From CAZCWM01 sp964622625 (GTDB lineage Bacteria > Planctomycetota > Phycisphaerae > Phycisphaerales > Phycisphaeraceae), in assembly GCA_964622625.1 (NCBI GenBank), contig CAZUUQ010000060.1, forward strand, positions 1-17,275: 17,275 nt of DNA, in the 5' to 3' direction. Positions within the stretch are counted from its first letter, which is position 1, and every line of letters starts with the position of its first letter. Below, one piece after another: positions 7,086-15,119 of the stretch. The notes below the pieces were generated by a model that worked only from the letters and a program-made list of their open reading frames with translations, did not search any database and had not been told where the DNA came from. The position numbers were made by a program, and so were the translations under genes.

Positions 7086-8012
7086 ATGACCAGCGACGCT
7101 TCCATGCCCCACAACACCATCGCCGTGGGCGACTGCATCAAGCGGATGGCGGCGTGGCCGGCCGAATCGATCGACCTGATCTTCGCCGACCCGCCCTACA
7201 ACATCGGCTACGACTACGACCAGTACCACGACAAGCGTGAAGATGAGGAGTACGTCGACTGGACCTGTCGATGGATCGACGGCTGCGCGCGGCTGCTGCG
7301 GCCCAGCGGGTCGATGTACGTCCTGATCGGCGATGAGTACGCGGCCGAGACGCGGCTGCACCTCAAGAAGCTCCAGCGCGAGGGCCGGCTGCTGTTCCGC
7401 AACTGGATCGTCTGGCACTACACTTTCGGCCAGCGCTGCAAGGTGAAATTCAACCGCAGCCACGCGCACCTGTTCTACTGCGTCGGGTCGGCCGCAGTGG
7501 GGCGCGACGGCCAGCCGAAGGTCTCGGCCGCCAACCCGCCGTTCACGTTCAATTACGACGCCGTGGCCGTGCCCAGCGCCCGCCAGACGACCTATGCCGA
7601 CAAGCGGGCCAATCCGCGGGGCAAACTGCCCGACGACACCTGGTACCTGCGCCCCCAGGAGACCGACGGCCACTACTTCAGGCCCGACGAGGACACGTGG
7701 TATCTCTCGCGGCTGTGCGGCACGTTCAATGAAAGGCAGGGCTGGCACCCGTGTCAGCTTCCCGAGTCGCTGCTGGAGCGGATCGTGAAGGTGTCGAGCC
7801 ATGCCGACGACCTGGTGTTCGACCCGTTCGCGGGCAGCGGCACGACGCTGACGGTGGCGGCGAAACTGGGTCGGCGCTGGCTGGGCTGCGAGATGAGCAA
7901 AGAGTATGCGAAGCAGGCGCTGCGGCGCGTGAAGGCGGCGCGTCCGGCGGGGCCGGCGTCGCGTCGGACGGCCCGGCGCGAAGCGGCACCGGCGCTGTTC
8001 GGTCAGGGGTAA
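7086..8012 (+). CDS. Solitary site-specific DNA methyltransferase, beta class (N6-adenine or N4-cytosine)
   Basis: The product has 308 residues. The catalytic motif IV is DPPYNIGY (35-42), and the AdoMet-binding motif I DPFAGSGTT (246-254) is near the C-terminus. The order IV, target region, then I defines the beta class, which includes CcrM and HinfI methylases; DPPY indicates exocyclic amino methylation. The HPCQLPESLLERIVKVSS block before motif I is the usual motif X. Between them the segment DTWYL occurs twice (184-188 and 203-207), an apparent local duplication or insertion. No endonuclease or specificity gene lies beside it, so it is probably an orphan methylase acting in epigenetic regulation or self-protection; recognition sequence unknown. 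The basic, Ala-rich tail (about 285-308) is low complexity. The ATG at 7086 is chosen from the TACAAT promoter; a second ATG at 7104 is possible. Confidence 0.92.
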   Translation: MTSDASMPHNTIAVGDCIKRMAAWPAESIDLIFADPPYNIGYDYDQYHDKREDEEYVDWTCRWIDGCARLLRPSGSMYVLIGDEYAAETRLHLKKLQREGRLLFRNWIVWHYTFGQRCKVKFNRSHAHLFYCVGSAAVGRDGQPKVSAANPPFTFNYDAVAVPSARQTTYADKRANPRGKLPDDTWYLRPQETDGHYFRPDEDTWYLSRLCGTFNERQGWHPCQLPESLLERIVKVSSHADDLVFDPFAGSGTTLTVAAKLGRRWLGCEMSKEYAKQALRRVKAARPAGPASRRTARREAAPALFGQG

Positions 8013-8017
8013 GACCC

Positions 8018-9439
8018 ATGCATGTCGGGGGCGCCATGAGATCGGCGAATCAGGAATCAGGCCGTGTGACGGCGATGCGCCTCGATGCAGTCGCGCGAGT
8101 CGCCGTGGTGGTGCTGGCCGTCCTTGGGCCGGCCGGTGCGGGTCTGGCGACGGCGGCTGCGGGTGAGGAGCAGCCGTCGCCGACACTGCGGACTTGGTCG
8201 CGACCCAGTTTCGGCTTTGATCTCACGCTGCCGGAGCACTACCGCTACCATCGCGCGGTGACGGGCGCGAGCATCGGCGTGTGGTTCAAGCGCGGCATCG
8301 ATGGCATCGGCGGCGGGGTCAATATCGAGCTGATGGAGCGGGACGAGGATCGGAACCTCGATCTGATCGAGCAGCATCTGCGCGACCGCGGGGCTGAGCG
8401 CATCCAGACGCCGTGGGTATTCGACGGCCTGACTTCGCGGGCCTGGCAGGAGGCCGGCGGGCAGGTGGTGTGCATCATCCGCCGCGATCACCTGCTGTAC
8501 GTTGCGGCGGCGAACGATGTCAGCGGGCCGCTGGGTTCGCGGCTGGCCATGCGTGCCGTGGCCGACGGGTGGCGCTGGCGTGACCACGAGCCGCCGCAGC
8601 ATCACCTGGAACTGGACTTCCGTCCCGAATCCATGTTCGATGACCGCTTCCGCGTGGCCGCGCCGGTCAACCGCGTGCTGATCGGGGCGGAAGGCAACCG
8701 CGACGTTTATGCGGTGCTGGCCCCGTCGCTGCACGTGGTGTTTCAGTACAAGGTCGGCGGCTTTTCCCCGCCGCAGGACATCGCTCTGGACGTGCTGTGT
8801 CAGGAACTGGGGCGTCGCCTGGGATCGAACCCGCTGGCGACGACGCCTTCGTGGAAGCCGGTCGAGGGGCGATGCCCGGCCCGATTGGCTGATTACGGGA
8901 TCGAACTGGAGACGACGGGCGAAGGCGATCATCGCTCGTTTCAGAATCTCACGGCCGTGGTCAAGGTACGGCCGCAGGTCGTGGCCGTCATCGACTTCGC
9001 CATTCCCGTGGATCAGGATGAAGAGGCTCTGACGGCATGGCGCGAGCTGGCCAGGCGGATGACGGCTTCGGTCCACGAGCCCCCGCCCGTGCCGCCCCTG
9101 CTCATGGACAAGATGCAGGATTCCATTCGACTGATCCGGCAGGACAAACCGGAGTTGTTCCTGCGGCTGTGGATGCCGGCCGACGCGCCCCGGCACGTGG
9201 GCGAGCGCTGGCTGGGGCCTGAAGCGCTGGACGCGGCGCGGCAGGCGGGACGGTTTGAGGCCATGCGCGTCGCCATGCAGCAGATCATCGACGGACTGAG
9301 TCGCCCTTACCTGAGCGACGACGGCCGGTCGGCGCTGTTTCTGGTGCCGACAGGCGGCGAACTGCAGTTTGCGCAGCACCGGGGCATATGGTGCCTGCAG
9401 GAGATGGTCGAGGCGATGGGCACAGGCGGCGCGCGATAG
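8018..9439 (+). CDS. Exported protein of unknown function
   Basis: I do not recognise this family. The 473-residue product begins with a signal peptide whose hydrophobic core is VAVVVLAVLGPAGAGLATAAA, followed by a soluble region with no further membrane helix, so it should be periplasmic or secreted without an anchor. The start is uncertain. ATG 8018 has AGGGG at 8005-8009 with good spacing but gives a long n-region; ATG 8036 lacks a clear ribosome site; ATG 8075 gives the most normal signal peptide (MRLDAVARVAVVV). Two segments, beginning at SRPSFGFDLTLPEHYRY and at LDFRPESMFDDRFRVAAP, both look like the opening strand of a lipoprotein-like beta domain, suggesting two related halves. It starts 5 bases after the methyltransferase stop and is probably cotranscribed with it. 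It converges on dacB. Confidence 0.85.
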   Translation: MHVGGAMRSANQESGRVTAMRLDAVARVAVVVLAVLGPAGAGLATAAAGEEQPSPTLRTWSRPSFGFDLTLPEHYRYHRAVTGASIGVWFKRGIDGIGGGVNIELMERDEDRNLDLIEQHLRDRGAERIQTPWVFDGLTSRAWQEAGGQVVCIIRRDHLLYVAAANDVSGPLGSRLAMRAVADGWRWRDHEPPQHHLELDFRPESMFDDRFRVAAPVNRVLIGAEGNRDVYAVLAPSLHVVFQYKVGGFSPPQDIALDVLCQELGRRLGSNPLATTPSWKPVEGRCPARLADYGIELETTGEGDHRSFQNLTAVVKVRPQVVAVIDFAIPVDQDEEALTAWRELARRMTASVHEPPPVPPLLMDKMQDSIRLIRQDKPELFLRLWMPADAPRHVGERWLGPEALDAARQAGRFEAMRVAMQQIIDGLSRPYLSDDGRSALFLVPTGGELQFAQHRGIWCLQEMVEAMGTGGAR

Positions 9440-9448
9440 AGGCCGCCT
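9424..9448. terminator. Short hairpin between converging genes
   Basis: AGGCGGC (9424-9430) and GCCGCCT (9442-9448) form a perfect 7-bp stem around an 11-base loop. The hairpin spans the stop of the exported-protein gene and touches the stop of dacB; only eight bases separate the two genes. There is no T run, so termination here is uncertain. It may act on both converging transcripts. Confidence 0.35.
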
Positions 9449-11037
9449 CACCCGCCCAGGCGGTCTTCGACGACCGCGGTTGCGTCCTGCTGCGCCAGTC
9501 GCCGGGCGATGAGGCGCAGCACGCGATCCTGAAGCTCGCGCACGTTGTGGTGATGGATCGGCGGGCGGTAGTTGTTGAACAGCAGGGAGAAGCCGATGAC
9601 GCGGGCGCCGGCCATCGCTTCCACCGGGGTGGGGAAGTCCCTTGTGGTCTCATCGTCGCGTTCCGCGGCCGGCAGGATCAGGTAACCACTCAGCGTCGTC
9701 ACCGCGTTGATATAGCCGCTCTTGCCGATCACCAGGGCCGGCATATCGCTGGTCAGGCGCTGGCGGCGGCGCAACGTGCCGTCCTCGCCCGCGACCGACA
9801 GGCTTTCGAGAAACACCTGCGCCCAGGCGGTGTGCCGCTGATCGTGCACCTGCTGCAGCAGTTCGACCAGCAGGCGGGCGGTCACGCGATTGTCGCGGCT
9901 CAGTCCGCTGCCGTCGTCGATCTGCATGATGGCCGCGCGAGGCCCCAGGCGCTGCGCCAGGACCGCGCGCACAGCCGCGGCGCCGTTGGACCAGCTTCCC
10001 GGCAAACCCGTGTAGCGCTGGCCGGCCCGCTTGAGCAGCGCCTCGGCATAGAGGTTGTTCGAGTCCTTGTTGCAGCGCGACAGGATCAGCGGCATGGTGG
10101 ATTGAATCGCGTGCAGCACGCGTGCATTCTCAAGCCCGGCCGCGTCGCCGCGCTGCACGGGTCCGACCGTGACGCCCGCGCGTCTGAGCCGGGATTGCAG
10201 CGCCTCGCCCAGCAGCAGGGCCGGGTCGGTCACGGTCACCGAAACGGGATCGAACCGCCGGTTGCGGATGGTTCCGCGGACGAACAGATCGTTGCCGCCC
10301 ATCTGCCGGCCGACGCTGAAGGTGTCGCTCTGGCCGGTCACGGCCTGGTTGGTCACCCCGACGCTGGGCACATACGGGCTGATCTGCACCAGCGGCGACT
10401 GGCCCGGGGCGCCGGGCTGGAGGTAGACCGCCAGGCAGTTGCCGTGGAAGTTCAAGCCGGACACCGGGGCGCAATAGTGGCGGTCGAGCTGGTCGGCCGG
10501 CCAGTTCGGATGCACGCGCTGGTCGTCGAAGGCCGTGTCATCCACGACGATGCGGTCCAGCCGCGTCACGCCGGCCTCCCGCGCCGCCTTGACCCACAGA
10601 TCCAGCAGCCAGTCCACGTCGCGGTCGTGGCGGCGCAGCACCTCGGGGTCGCCGAAGGCCGGATCGCCGTCGCCGATCACCACCAGCGTCCGCGCGCCGT
10701 CGGGGCGCTCGGCCAGTCGCAGTTCGGTGCGGAACGTGAAGTCGGCCCCGAGAATATCCAGGGCGGCCAGCGTCGTCACGAGCTTCATGTTGCTGGCGGG
10801 AATCAGCGGCTGATCCGGCTCGATCTCGACCAGCGACTCGCCGCTGGTCAGGTCAAGCACGTAGACACCGGCGGCCGTGCCCCGCAGGTCGGCCGCCCGC
10901 AGCAGGCCGGCCACCTCTGAATGGATGCTGGCCAGCGCCTGCACCGGGGCGAGCAGCAGCACCGCCACAGCGATCGCCGGCATCGGCCATGCCGTTGCCT
11001 GGCGATAAGGGTGTCGGCGGAATCTCTGATTGCTCAC
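9448..11037 (-). CDS. dacB: D-alanyl-D-alanine carboxypeptidase/endopeptidase (PBP4, peptidase S13)
   Basis: This is a periplasmic low-molecular-mass penicillin-binding protein that trims or cleaves peptidoglycan stem peptides. Its 529 residues include a signal peptide (core IAVAVLLLAPVQALA, about 21-37). The three active-site motifs of the S13 family are present in order: S82-N-M-K85 (catalytic serine in ASNMKLVTT), S326-N-N (in NKDSNNLYAEALLK), and K439-S-G (in GKSGYIN, with Ser in place of the commoner Thr). The large insertion between the first two motifs is typical for PBP4. The start is a GTG at 11035-11037 with GGGAGG a few bases upstream. It lies 138 bases downstream of ruvA on the same strand; a TACATT in that gap could be its own -10 box, so operon membership is uncertain. 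Confidence 0.93.
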   Translation of the reverse strand: MSNQRFRRHPYRQATAWPMPAIAVAVLLLAPVQALASIHSEVAGLLRAADLRGTAAGVYVLDLTSGESLVEIEPDQPLIPASNMKLVTTLAALDILGADFTFRTELRLAERPDGARTLVVIGDGDPAFGDPEVLRRHDRDVDWLLDLWVKAAREAGVTRLDRIVVDDTAFDDQRVHPNWPADQLDRHYCAPVSGLNFHGNCLAVYLQPGAPGQSPLVQISPYVPSVGVTNQAVTGQSDTFSVGRQMGGNDLFVRGTIRNRRFDPVSVTVTDPALLLGEALQSRLRRAGVTVGPVQRGDAAGLENARVLHAIQSTMPLILSRCNKDSNNLYAEALLKRAGQRYTGLPGSWSNGAAAVRAVLAQRLGPRAAIMQIDDGSGLSRDNRVTARLLVELLQQVHDQRHTAWAQVFLESLSVAGEDGTLRRRQRLTSDMPALVIGKSGYINAVTTLSGYLILPAAERDDETTRDFPTPVEAMAGARVIGFSLLFNNYRPPIHHHNVRELQDRVLRLIARRLAQQDATAVVEDRLGG

Positions 11038-11175
11038 CGTGAACCTCCCGCGTGTGGCCGCAGAACCCTAATGTACCATCGGCCACGAAGCCGTTATCGC
11101 CGCCAATATCCATCCCCGCAGCGACGCGCGTGGCCGGGTGCGTCCATGCGGTTGACGGTGTGCGGTCCGGCGGTT

Positions 11176-11829
11176 TCACGCGCCGGCTTTGATCTGGTAG
11201 ACGCGGGTGACGAGGGCCTGGGTGGTGGCGGGCGCGTCGGGCTGGGTGAGGGCCTGGTCGATCCAGGCGACGGCCTGGAGACGGCTTTCGCCCAGTTGCA
11301 GGAGGACTTCCAGGGCTTCACGGGCCAGTCGGCGGGCCGTGTCGGGCGAAGCCTTGGAGCCGGCGGCGGCGGTCTGGTCGGCGGGGAAACTCGCGGCCGC
11401 GACGAAGCGATCGACTTTGCCGTGCAACTCGGCGGCGAGGGTCTCGGCGGTGCGCTTGCCGATTTCGGGCAGGCTCTGGAGCAGGGCCAGATCGCGGTCG
11501 ACGATGGCGGCGGCGATGCGGCCGGCATCGAGGGCCATCGCCCGCAGGGCCTTACGCGGGCCGATGCCGCGGCAACTGGTCAGCAGGGTGAAGAACTGGC
11601 GGTCGGTGACGGACAGGAAGCCGGCAAGCCGCGGGTGCATGGTTGAACCCTGGCTGGGGGCTTCGATGAAGTGGAGGGTGTGGAGCGTGACGCTACGGCC
11701 GATGGCGTCGGCCAGGCGCGCGGCGGCGAATGGGGACAGGAGCAACTCGTAGGCCAAGCCGCCATCGGTGGCGACCACGGCCGTATCGCGTTCAATCATC
11801 TCCAACACGCCGCTGATGCGCGCGATCAT
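11176..11829 (-). CDS. ruvA: Holliday junction branch migration protein RuvA
   Basis: RuvA binds four-way junctions as a tetramer and loads the RuvB motor during recombinational repair. At 217 residues it is a little longer than the E. coli protein (203). The N-terminus MIARISGVLEMIE matches the OB-fold domain. Two helix-hairpin-helix motifs follow, SCRGIGPRKALRAM (about 89-102) and LPEIGKRTAETLAAEL (about 124-139). After an Ala-rich linker the RuvB-binding domain III is recognisable in ARRLAREALEVLLQLG. The ribosome site is a weak GGGCGGG. No ruvB or ruvC is beside it in this window, so the usual ruvCAB grouping appears broken here, unless ruvC is replaced elsewhere. A TAAGAT at the complement of 11920-11925 in the divergent gap is a tentative -10 box. 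Confidence 0.95.
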   Translation of the reverse strand: MIARISGVLEMIERDTAVVATDGGLAYELLLSPFAAARLADAIGRSVTLHTLHFIEAPSQGSTMHPRLAGFLSVTDRQFFTLLTSCRGIGPRKALRAMALDAGRIAAAIVDRDLALLQSLPEIGKRTAETLAAELHGKVDRFVAAASFPADQTAAAGSKASPDTARRLAREALEVLLQLGESRLQAVAWIDQALTQPDAPATTQALVTRVYQIKAGA

Positions 11830-12027
11830 GGTTTGCCCGCCCTATGTGCCTGCCGTGCCGGCCTGCCTGTCAGTGGCCCGCGATCCGCGGTGAGGTGGCG
11901 CGTCGCGCGGCGCAAGCCCATCTTACCGGCGCGGCGGGATCGGAGCCTTTTGGCCCCGGCGAAGGTTATCCGGACCTGTGCCGCCAACAGTCCGTGGAGA
12001 ACTGACCGATAAGAGGGTCAGGCTGCC

Positions 12028-13122
12028 ATGCGCCTCATCCTTCCGCTGATTACCGTCGTGGTTGTCGCGGCCGCCCTGCTTGCGGTCGGCTGGGCGCATG
12101 CGGAGCGTCAGCGTCGGATGCTGGGCTATGAGCCGACGCCGGGCCGCGTCGTGTCGGCGCAGACGGTGCGCCATCCGCTGGGCGGATACACGCCGCGCGT
12201 GGTGTACCAGTACCAGCGTGACCGCCGGTCTTTCGAGGGCCGGCGCTTCATGCCGCTGACCGCCAACGGCAGCCTGATCCGGGCGCAGCGTCTGACCGAG
12301 CATTACCCGGTGCAAAGCGCGACGACGGTTTACGTCGATCCACGCCGGCCGCACCGGTCTTACCTGGTTCCCGAAGCGCGTTTCTATCCCTACGTGCTGG
12401 TGCTTGTTCCGATGAGCGGGTTGGCCCTGCTGGCGGCCGGCCTGCTGCGCGGCGGGTGCTTCGCGTCGCGGCCGCGGGCACAGCGCAACGGGCCTTTCGA
12501 CTGGTATCACATTCCCGCCGGAGCGCTGACCACGTCGAAGATCACCGCGGCGGCGGTGGGTGCCGGGGCGTGGTACCTGTATGGCCTGGCAGCGCTGGGT
12601 CACTATCTCGTGGTTGCAGCCTTTGTGCCGGACCAGATGCCAGCCGTCGTCGCTTTCACCGTCTACGGGCTGGCGGGCCTGCCGATCATCGCCGCCCTGC
12701 TGCGTCATCGGCGGCTGGGCCGCCTGCTGGCGGATGCGTCGCTGGCGGCCACGCTGCCGACCTTTCGAGCCGACGGTCTGGTGAACCTGCGCCTGGCCCA
12801 GCGCGTGCTGGAAGACGTGGAGATCGACGACGCCACGCTGAGCCTGGTGTGCGCCCAGCGTCGGGGATTTTTCCACAGCGAACGGATGTTCGTGCATTCG
12901 CGGGAGCTGGCCAGCGACACACTGCTTCGCGGCGGCCAGCAACTGGTGGCCGAGGAGCAGTTTGAGATTCCGCCGCGCAAGCGGCGCTCGAGTTCGCGGT
13001 TCAGTCGCTGGCGTTATCCCCGCATCGACTGGTTCGTGGAGGTCAATATCCGCCTGACGCGCGGGGGGCGCTATCGCGTGAGCTATCCGATCCATGTTGA
13101 AGCCGGGCAGCGGGCGGCGTGA
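12028..13122 (+). CDS. Membrane protein with DUF3592-like domain
   Basis: The product has 364 residues and no assigned function. Hydrophobic helices lie at about 4-22, 119-141, 172-200 and 205-226. Between helices 1 and 2 is a beta-rich domain (about 35-115) containing PRVVYQYQRDRRSFEGRRF and YPVQSATTVYVDPRRPHRSYL, which follows the pattern of DUF3592 proteins (a Y-x-Y strand, G-x-x-F, then V-x-V/YDPxxP). A hydrophilic tail (230-364) with a basic stretch PPRKRRSSSRFSRWRYPR at about 316-333 and a final beta segment is unlike anything I can name. The start at 12028 has GAGGG at 12013-12017. It is divergent from ruvA across a 198-base gap that shows no clear promoter for this gene. The function cannot be predicted from the sequence. 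Confidence 0.88.
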   Translation: MRLILPLITVVVVAAALLAVGWAHAERQRRMLGYEPTPGRVVSAQTVRHPLGGYTPRVVYQYQRDRRSFEGRRFMPLTANGSLIRAQRLTEHYPVQSATTVYVDPRRPHRSYLVPEARFYPYVLVLVPMSGLALLAAGLLRGGCFASRPRAQRNGPFDWYHIPAGALTTSKITAAAVGAGAWYLYGLAALGHYLVVAAFVPDQMPAVVAFTVYGLAGLPIIAALLRHRRLGRLLADASLAATLPTFRADGLVNLRLAQRVLEDVEIDDATLSLVCAQRRGFFHSERMFVHSRELASDTLLRGGQQLVAEEQFEIPPRKRRSSSRFSRWRYPRIDWFVEVNIRLTRGGRYRVSYPIHVEAGQRAA

Positions 13123-13181
13123 GGGTGCTGCCGCGGGGGTCCGAGAAGCGCTGCCGTCCGCGCGATGCGGCGCGGTGATGC

Positions 13182-13228
13182 GTTCGCGCCATCGCGGACA
13201 GCCACAGTTTTCCGCGTATTATTTCGGG
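13182..13228 (+). repeat. Short dispersed sequence shared with the ferredoxin 3' end
   Basis: The 12-mer TCGCGGACAGCC occurs here at 13192-13203 and again at 6559-6570, just past the ferredoxin stop on the minus strand. Similarity continues beyond it (RCRGYTT, then CGCGTA followed by KTAK) with one gap, over about 30 bases. Here the 12-mer also partly pairs with GTCCGCGCGATG at about 13156-13167. It may be a member of a dispersed intergenic repeat family. Confidence 0.35.
13195..13222 (+). promoter_or_regulatory. Promoter of the receiver-GGDEF-EAL gene
   Basis: CGGACA (13195-13200, four of six matches) and TATTAT (13217-13222, five of six) are 16 bases apart. Transcription would begin near 13229, inside a longer reading frame that opens at 13165, so the real start codon must lie downstream. 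Confidence 0.6.
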
Positions 13229-13323
13229 CGTACCCCGGGTCCAGTGCGCGGCGAATAACGCCGATAGCGAAGATGTTCGACGACTCCCGGCCTCTGGCGG
13301 ACGATGGCGAGGAAAGGGTTGCC

Positions 13324-15060
13324 ATGGAGCGGCGCAAGCAAGTGGTGCTGGTTATTGACGACTCGGTGCTGATCCGGCGTCTGATGGCGGAGCGGCTCAA
13401 GGACCTGAACGCGACGATCCGCATCGCCGCCGACGGCGGCAGCGGTCTCGAGGCCGCGCGGCAGCACCGGCCCGACCTGATACTCCTGGACCTGCACTTG
13501 CCCGACATGGGCGGGTTCGATGTCTGCCGCCGTCTGCGCGACGACCCGCAGACGCGCGACATTCCCATCATCTTCCTGACCGGTTCGGACGAACGGGACG
13601 AGAAGCTCCAGGGCTTTTCGCTCGGCGCGGTCGATTACGTGACCAAGCCGTTCGATGCCGCGGAGCTGCGAGCCCGTGTGGGCGTGCATCTGAAGACACG
13701 TGAGCTGCTTGACCGCCTGGCGGCCCAGGCCGGCACCGACCCGCTGACGGGGCTGCCCAACCGTTACGCGTTCCGCCAGTCCCTCGAGCAGACCATCGTG
13801 CGCGCCCGTCGCGACCCGAAATATCACTTCTGCCTGCTGTTCCTGGACCTTGATCGATTCAAGATCGTCAACGATTCGCTGGGTCACGGCGTGGGCGACC
13901 AGTTGCTCATCCGCGTGGCCGAACTGCTCAAGGGCGTGGTGCGCGTGGCCGGGCGCGAGAAGCACCGGGACATGGTCGCCCGCATGGGCGGTGACGAGTT
14001 CATCATCCTTCTGGACAACGTGCGCGACCTGGACATCGCCACGGCCCTGGCCGAGCGGCTGCGCGACGCGCTGAGCCGGCCGCAGGTCGTCGAAGGCCAC
14101 GAGGTGTCGCCCGGGGTGAGCATCGGCATCCGCCCGTGCGACGCCAGTTGCACGACGGCGGAGGAGCTGCTGCGCGACAGCGACACGGCGATGTACCACG
14201 CCAAAGCGGCCGGCCGCGGGCAGTGGGTCGTCTTCGACGATCGGATGCACAAGGAGGCGATGGACCGGCTGCAACTGGAAAACGACCTGCGGCGGGCGGT
14301 GGACCAGTGGCAGTTCGTGCTCGAATACCAGCCCTTGGTGCGTCTGGACAGCGGTCGGCTGGCGGGCTTCGAGGCGCTGCTGCGCTGGGAGCATCCGCAT
14401 CGCGGCCGCATCAGCCCGGGCCGCTTCATTCCCATCGCCGAGGAAATCGGCCTGATCAACGCCATCGGTGACGGCGTGGTGCAGCGGGCGTGCGAACAGT
14501 TGGCCGCCTGGCGCCGGCACCATCCCGGGGCGGCGGCCGACCTGCGCATGAGCATCAATCTGTCCAAGAAGCAACTGATGCTCGACGACCTGGGCACGCG
14601 CCTGGCCGCCGCCATCGCGGACAGCGGCATTCGCCCGCGCGACCTGATGCTCGAGGTGACCGAAAGCATCATCATGCACGATCAGGACCAGGTCATTCCC
14701 GTGCTGGAGCAGCTCAAGAAGCGCGGCTGTCAACTGGCGATGGACGACTTCGGGACCGGGTCATCGTCGCTGGCGGCGCTGCATCGCTTTCCCATCGATG
14801 TGCTGAAGATCGACCGCGCCTTCATCAACTGCATGGAGCAGAGCCGGGCGTACACCGCCATCGTCCAGGCCGTCATCACCCTGGCCCACAACCTCAGCAT
14901 GCGGGTGGTGGCCGAGGGCATCGAAACCGTCGAGCAGCTCGCCCAGCTTCAGGCCCTCGACTGCAACCTGGGCCAGGGCTACCACTTCGCCAGGCCGCTG
15001 ACATCCGAGCAGGCCGACAGGCTCATTGGCCAGGACCACACCCTGGCGCTTTCGGCCTGA
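13324..15060 (+). CDS. Response regulator with GGDEF and EAL domains (c-di-GMP turnover)
   Basis: This is a cytoplasmic signalling protein of 578 residues. It has a receiver domain (about 5-125) with acidic pocket D12-D13, phospho-acceptor D56 in LLDLHLPD, T in FLTGSD and K in VTKPFD. The GGDEF domain (about 130-300) has an intact GGDEF at 222-226. The usual RxxD inhibitory site is replaced by KHRD, so product inhibition may be lost. The EAL domain (about 310-570) has E350-A-L, INLSKKQL, LEVTES, D474-D475-FGTG, LKIDRAF and AEGIET, so the phosphodiesterase residues are all present. Both activities are possible; which dominates cannot be read. The ATG at 13324 has an AGGAAAGG-type ribosome site at 13310-13317; ATG 13273 is an alternative lacking one. 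The cognate histidine kinase is not in the window. Confidence 0.92.
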   Translation: MERRKQVVLVIDDSVLIRRLMAERLKDLNATIRIAADGGSGLEAARQHRPDLILLDLHLPDMGGFDVCRRLRDDPQTRDIPIIFLTGSDERDEKLQGFSLGAVDYVTKPFDAAELRARVGVHLKTRELLDRLAAQAGTDPLTGLPNRYAFRQSLEQTIVRARRDPKYHFCLLFLDLDRFKIVNDSLGHGVGDQLLIRVAELLKGVVRVAGREKHRDMVARMGGDEFIILLDNVRDLDIATALAERLRDALSRPQVVEGHEVSPGVSIGIRPCDASCTTAEELLRDSDTAMYHAKAAGRGQWVVFDDRMHKEAMDRLQLENDLRRAVDQWQFVLEYQPLVRLDSGRLAGFEALLRWEHPHRGRISPGRFIPIAEEIGLINAIGDGVVQRACEQLAAWRRHHPGAAADLRMSINLSKKQLMLDDLGTRLAAAIADSGIRPRDLMLEVTESIIMHDQDQVIPVLEQLKKRGCQLAMDDFGTGSSSLAALHRFPIDVLKIDRAFINCMEQSRAYTAIVQAVITLAHNLSMRVVAEGIETVEQLAQLQALDCNLGQGYHFARPLTSEQADRLIGQDHTLALSA

Positions 15061-15119
15061 GCGGCGATTGCAGTCATTATCTGCCCCTTTCCACGCGTCA
15101 CGGACACTCCCAGGTTCAC

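Noticed and set aside
7086..8012. Restriction-modification system
   Set aside because: No endonuclease, specificity subunit or control protein gene flanks the methyltransferase; both neighbours have other identities.
7751..8017. N-terminal extension of the exported protein into the methyltransferase gene
   Set aside because: It would overlap the methyltransferase end by about 260 bases and bury the signal peptide inside the protein.
8057..9451. 464-codon minus-strand frame (with similar long frames at 7071-8186, 3415-4608 and 11923-13095)
   Set aside because: All are mirror images of well-supported genes, rich in Arg, His, Pro and Gln, with no ribosome sites or family motifs.
9388..10920. 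510-codon plus-strand open frame
   Set aside because: It is antisense to dacB, which has all three S13 active-site motifs. The plus-strand translation has no recognisable domain and a composition typical of a shadow frame.
13219..14733. 504-codon minus-strand open frame
   Set aside because: It is antisense to the receiver-GGDEF-EAL gene, whose motifs are complete, and shows no domain or start signals of its own.
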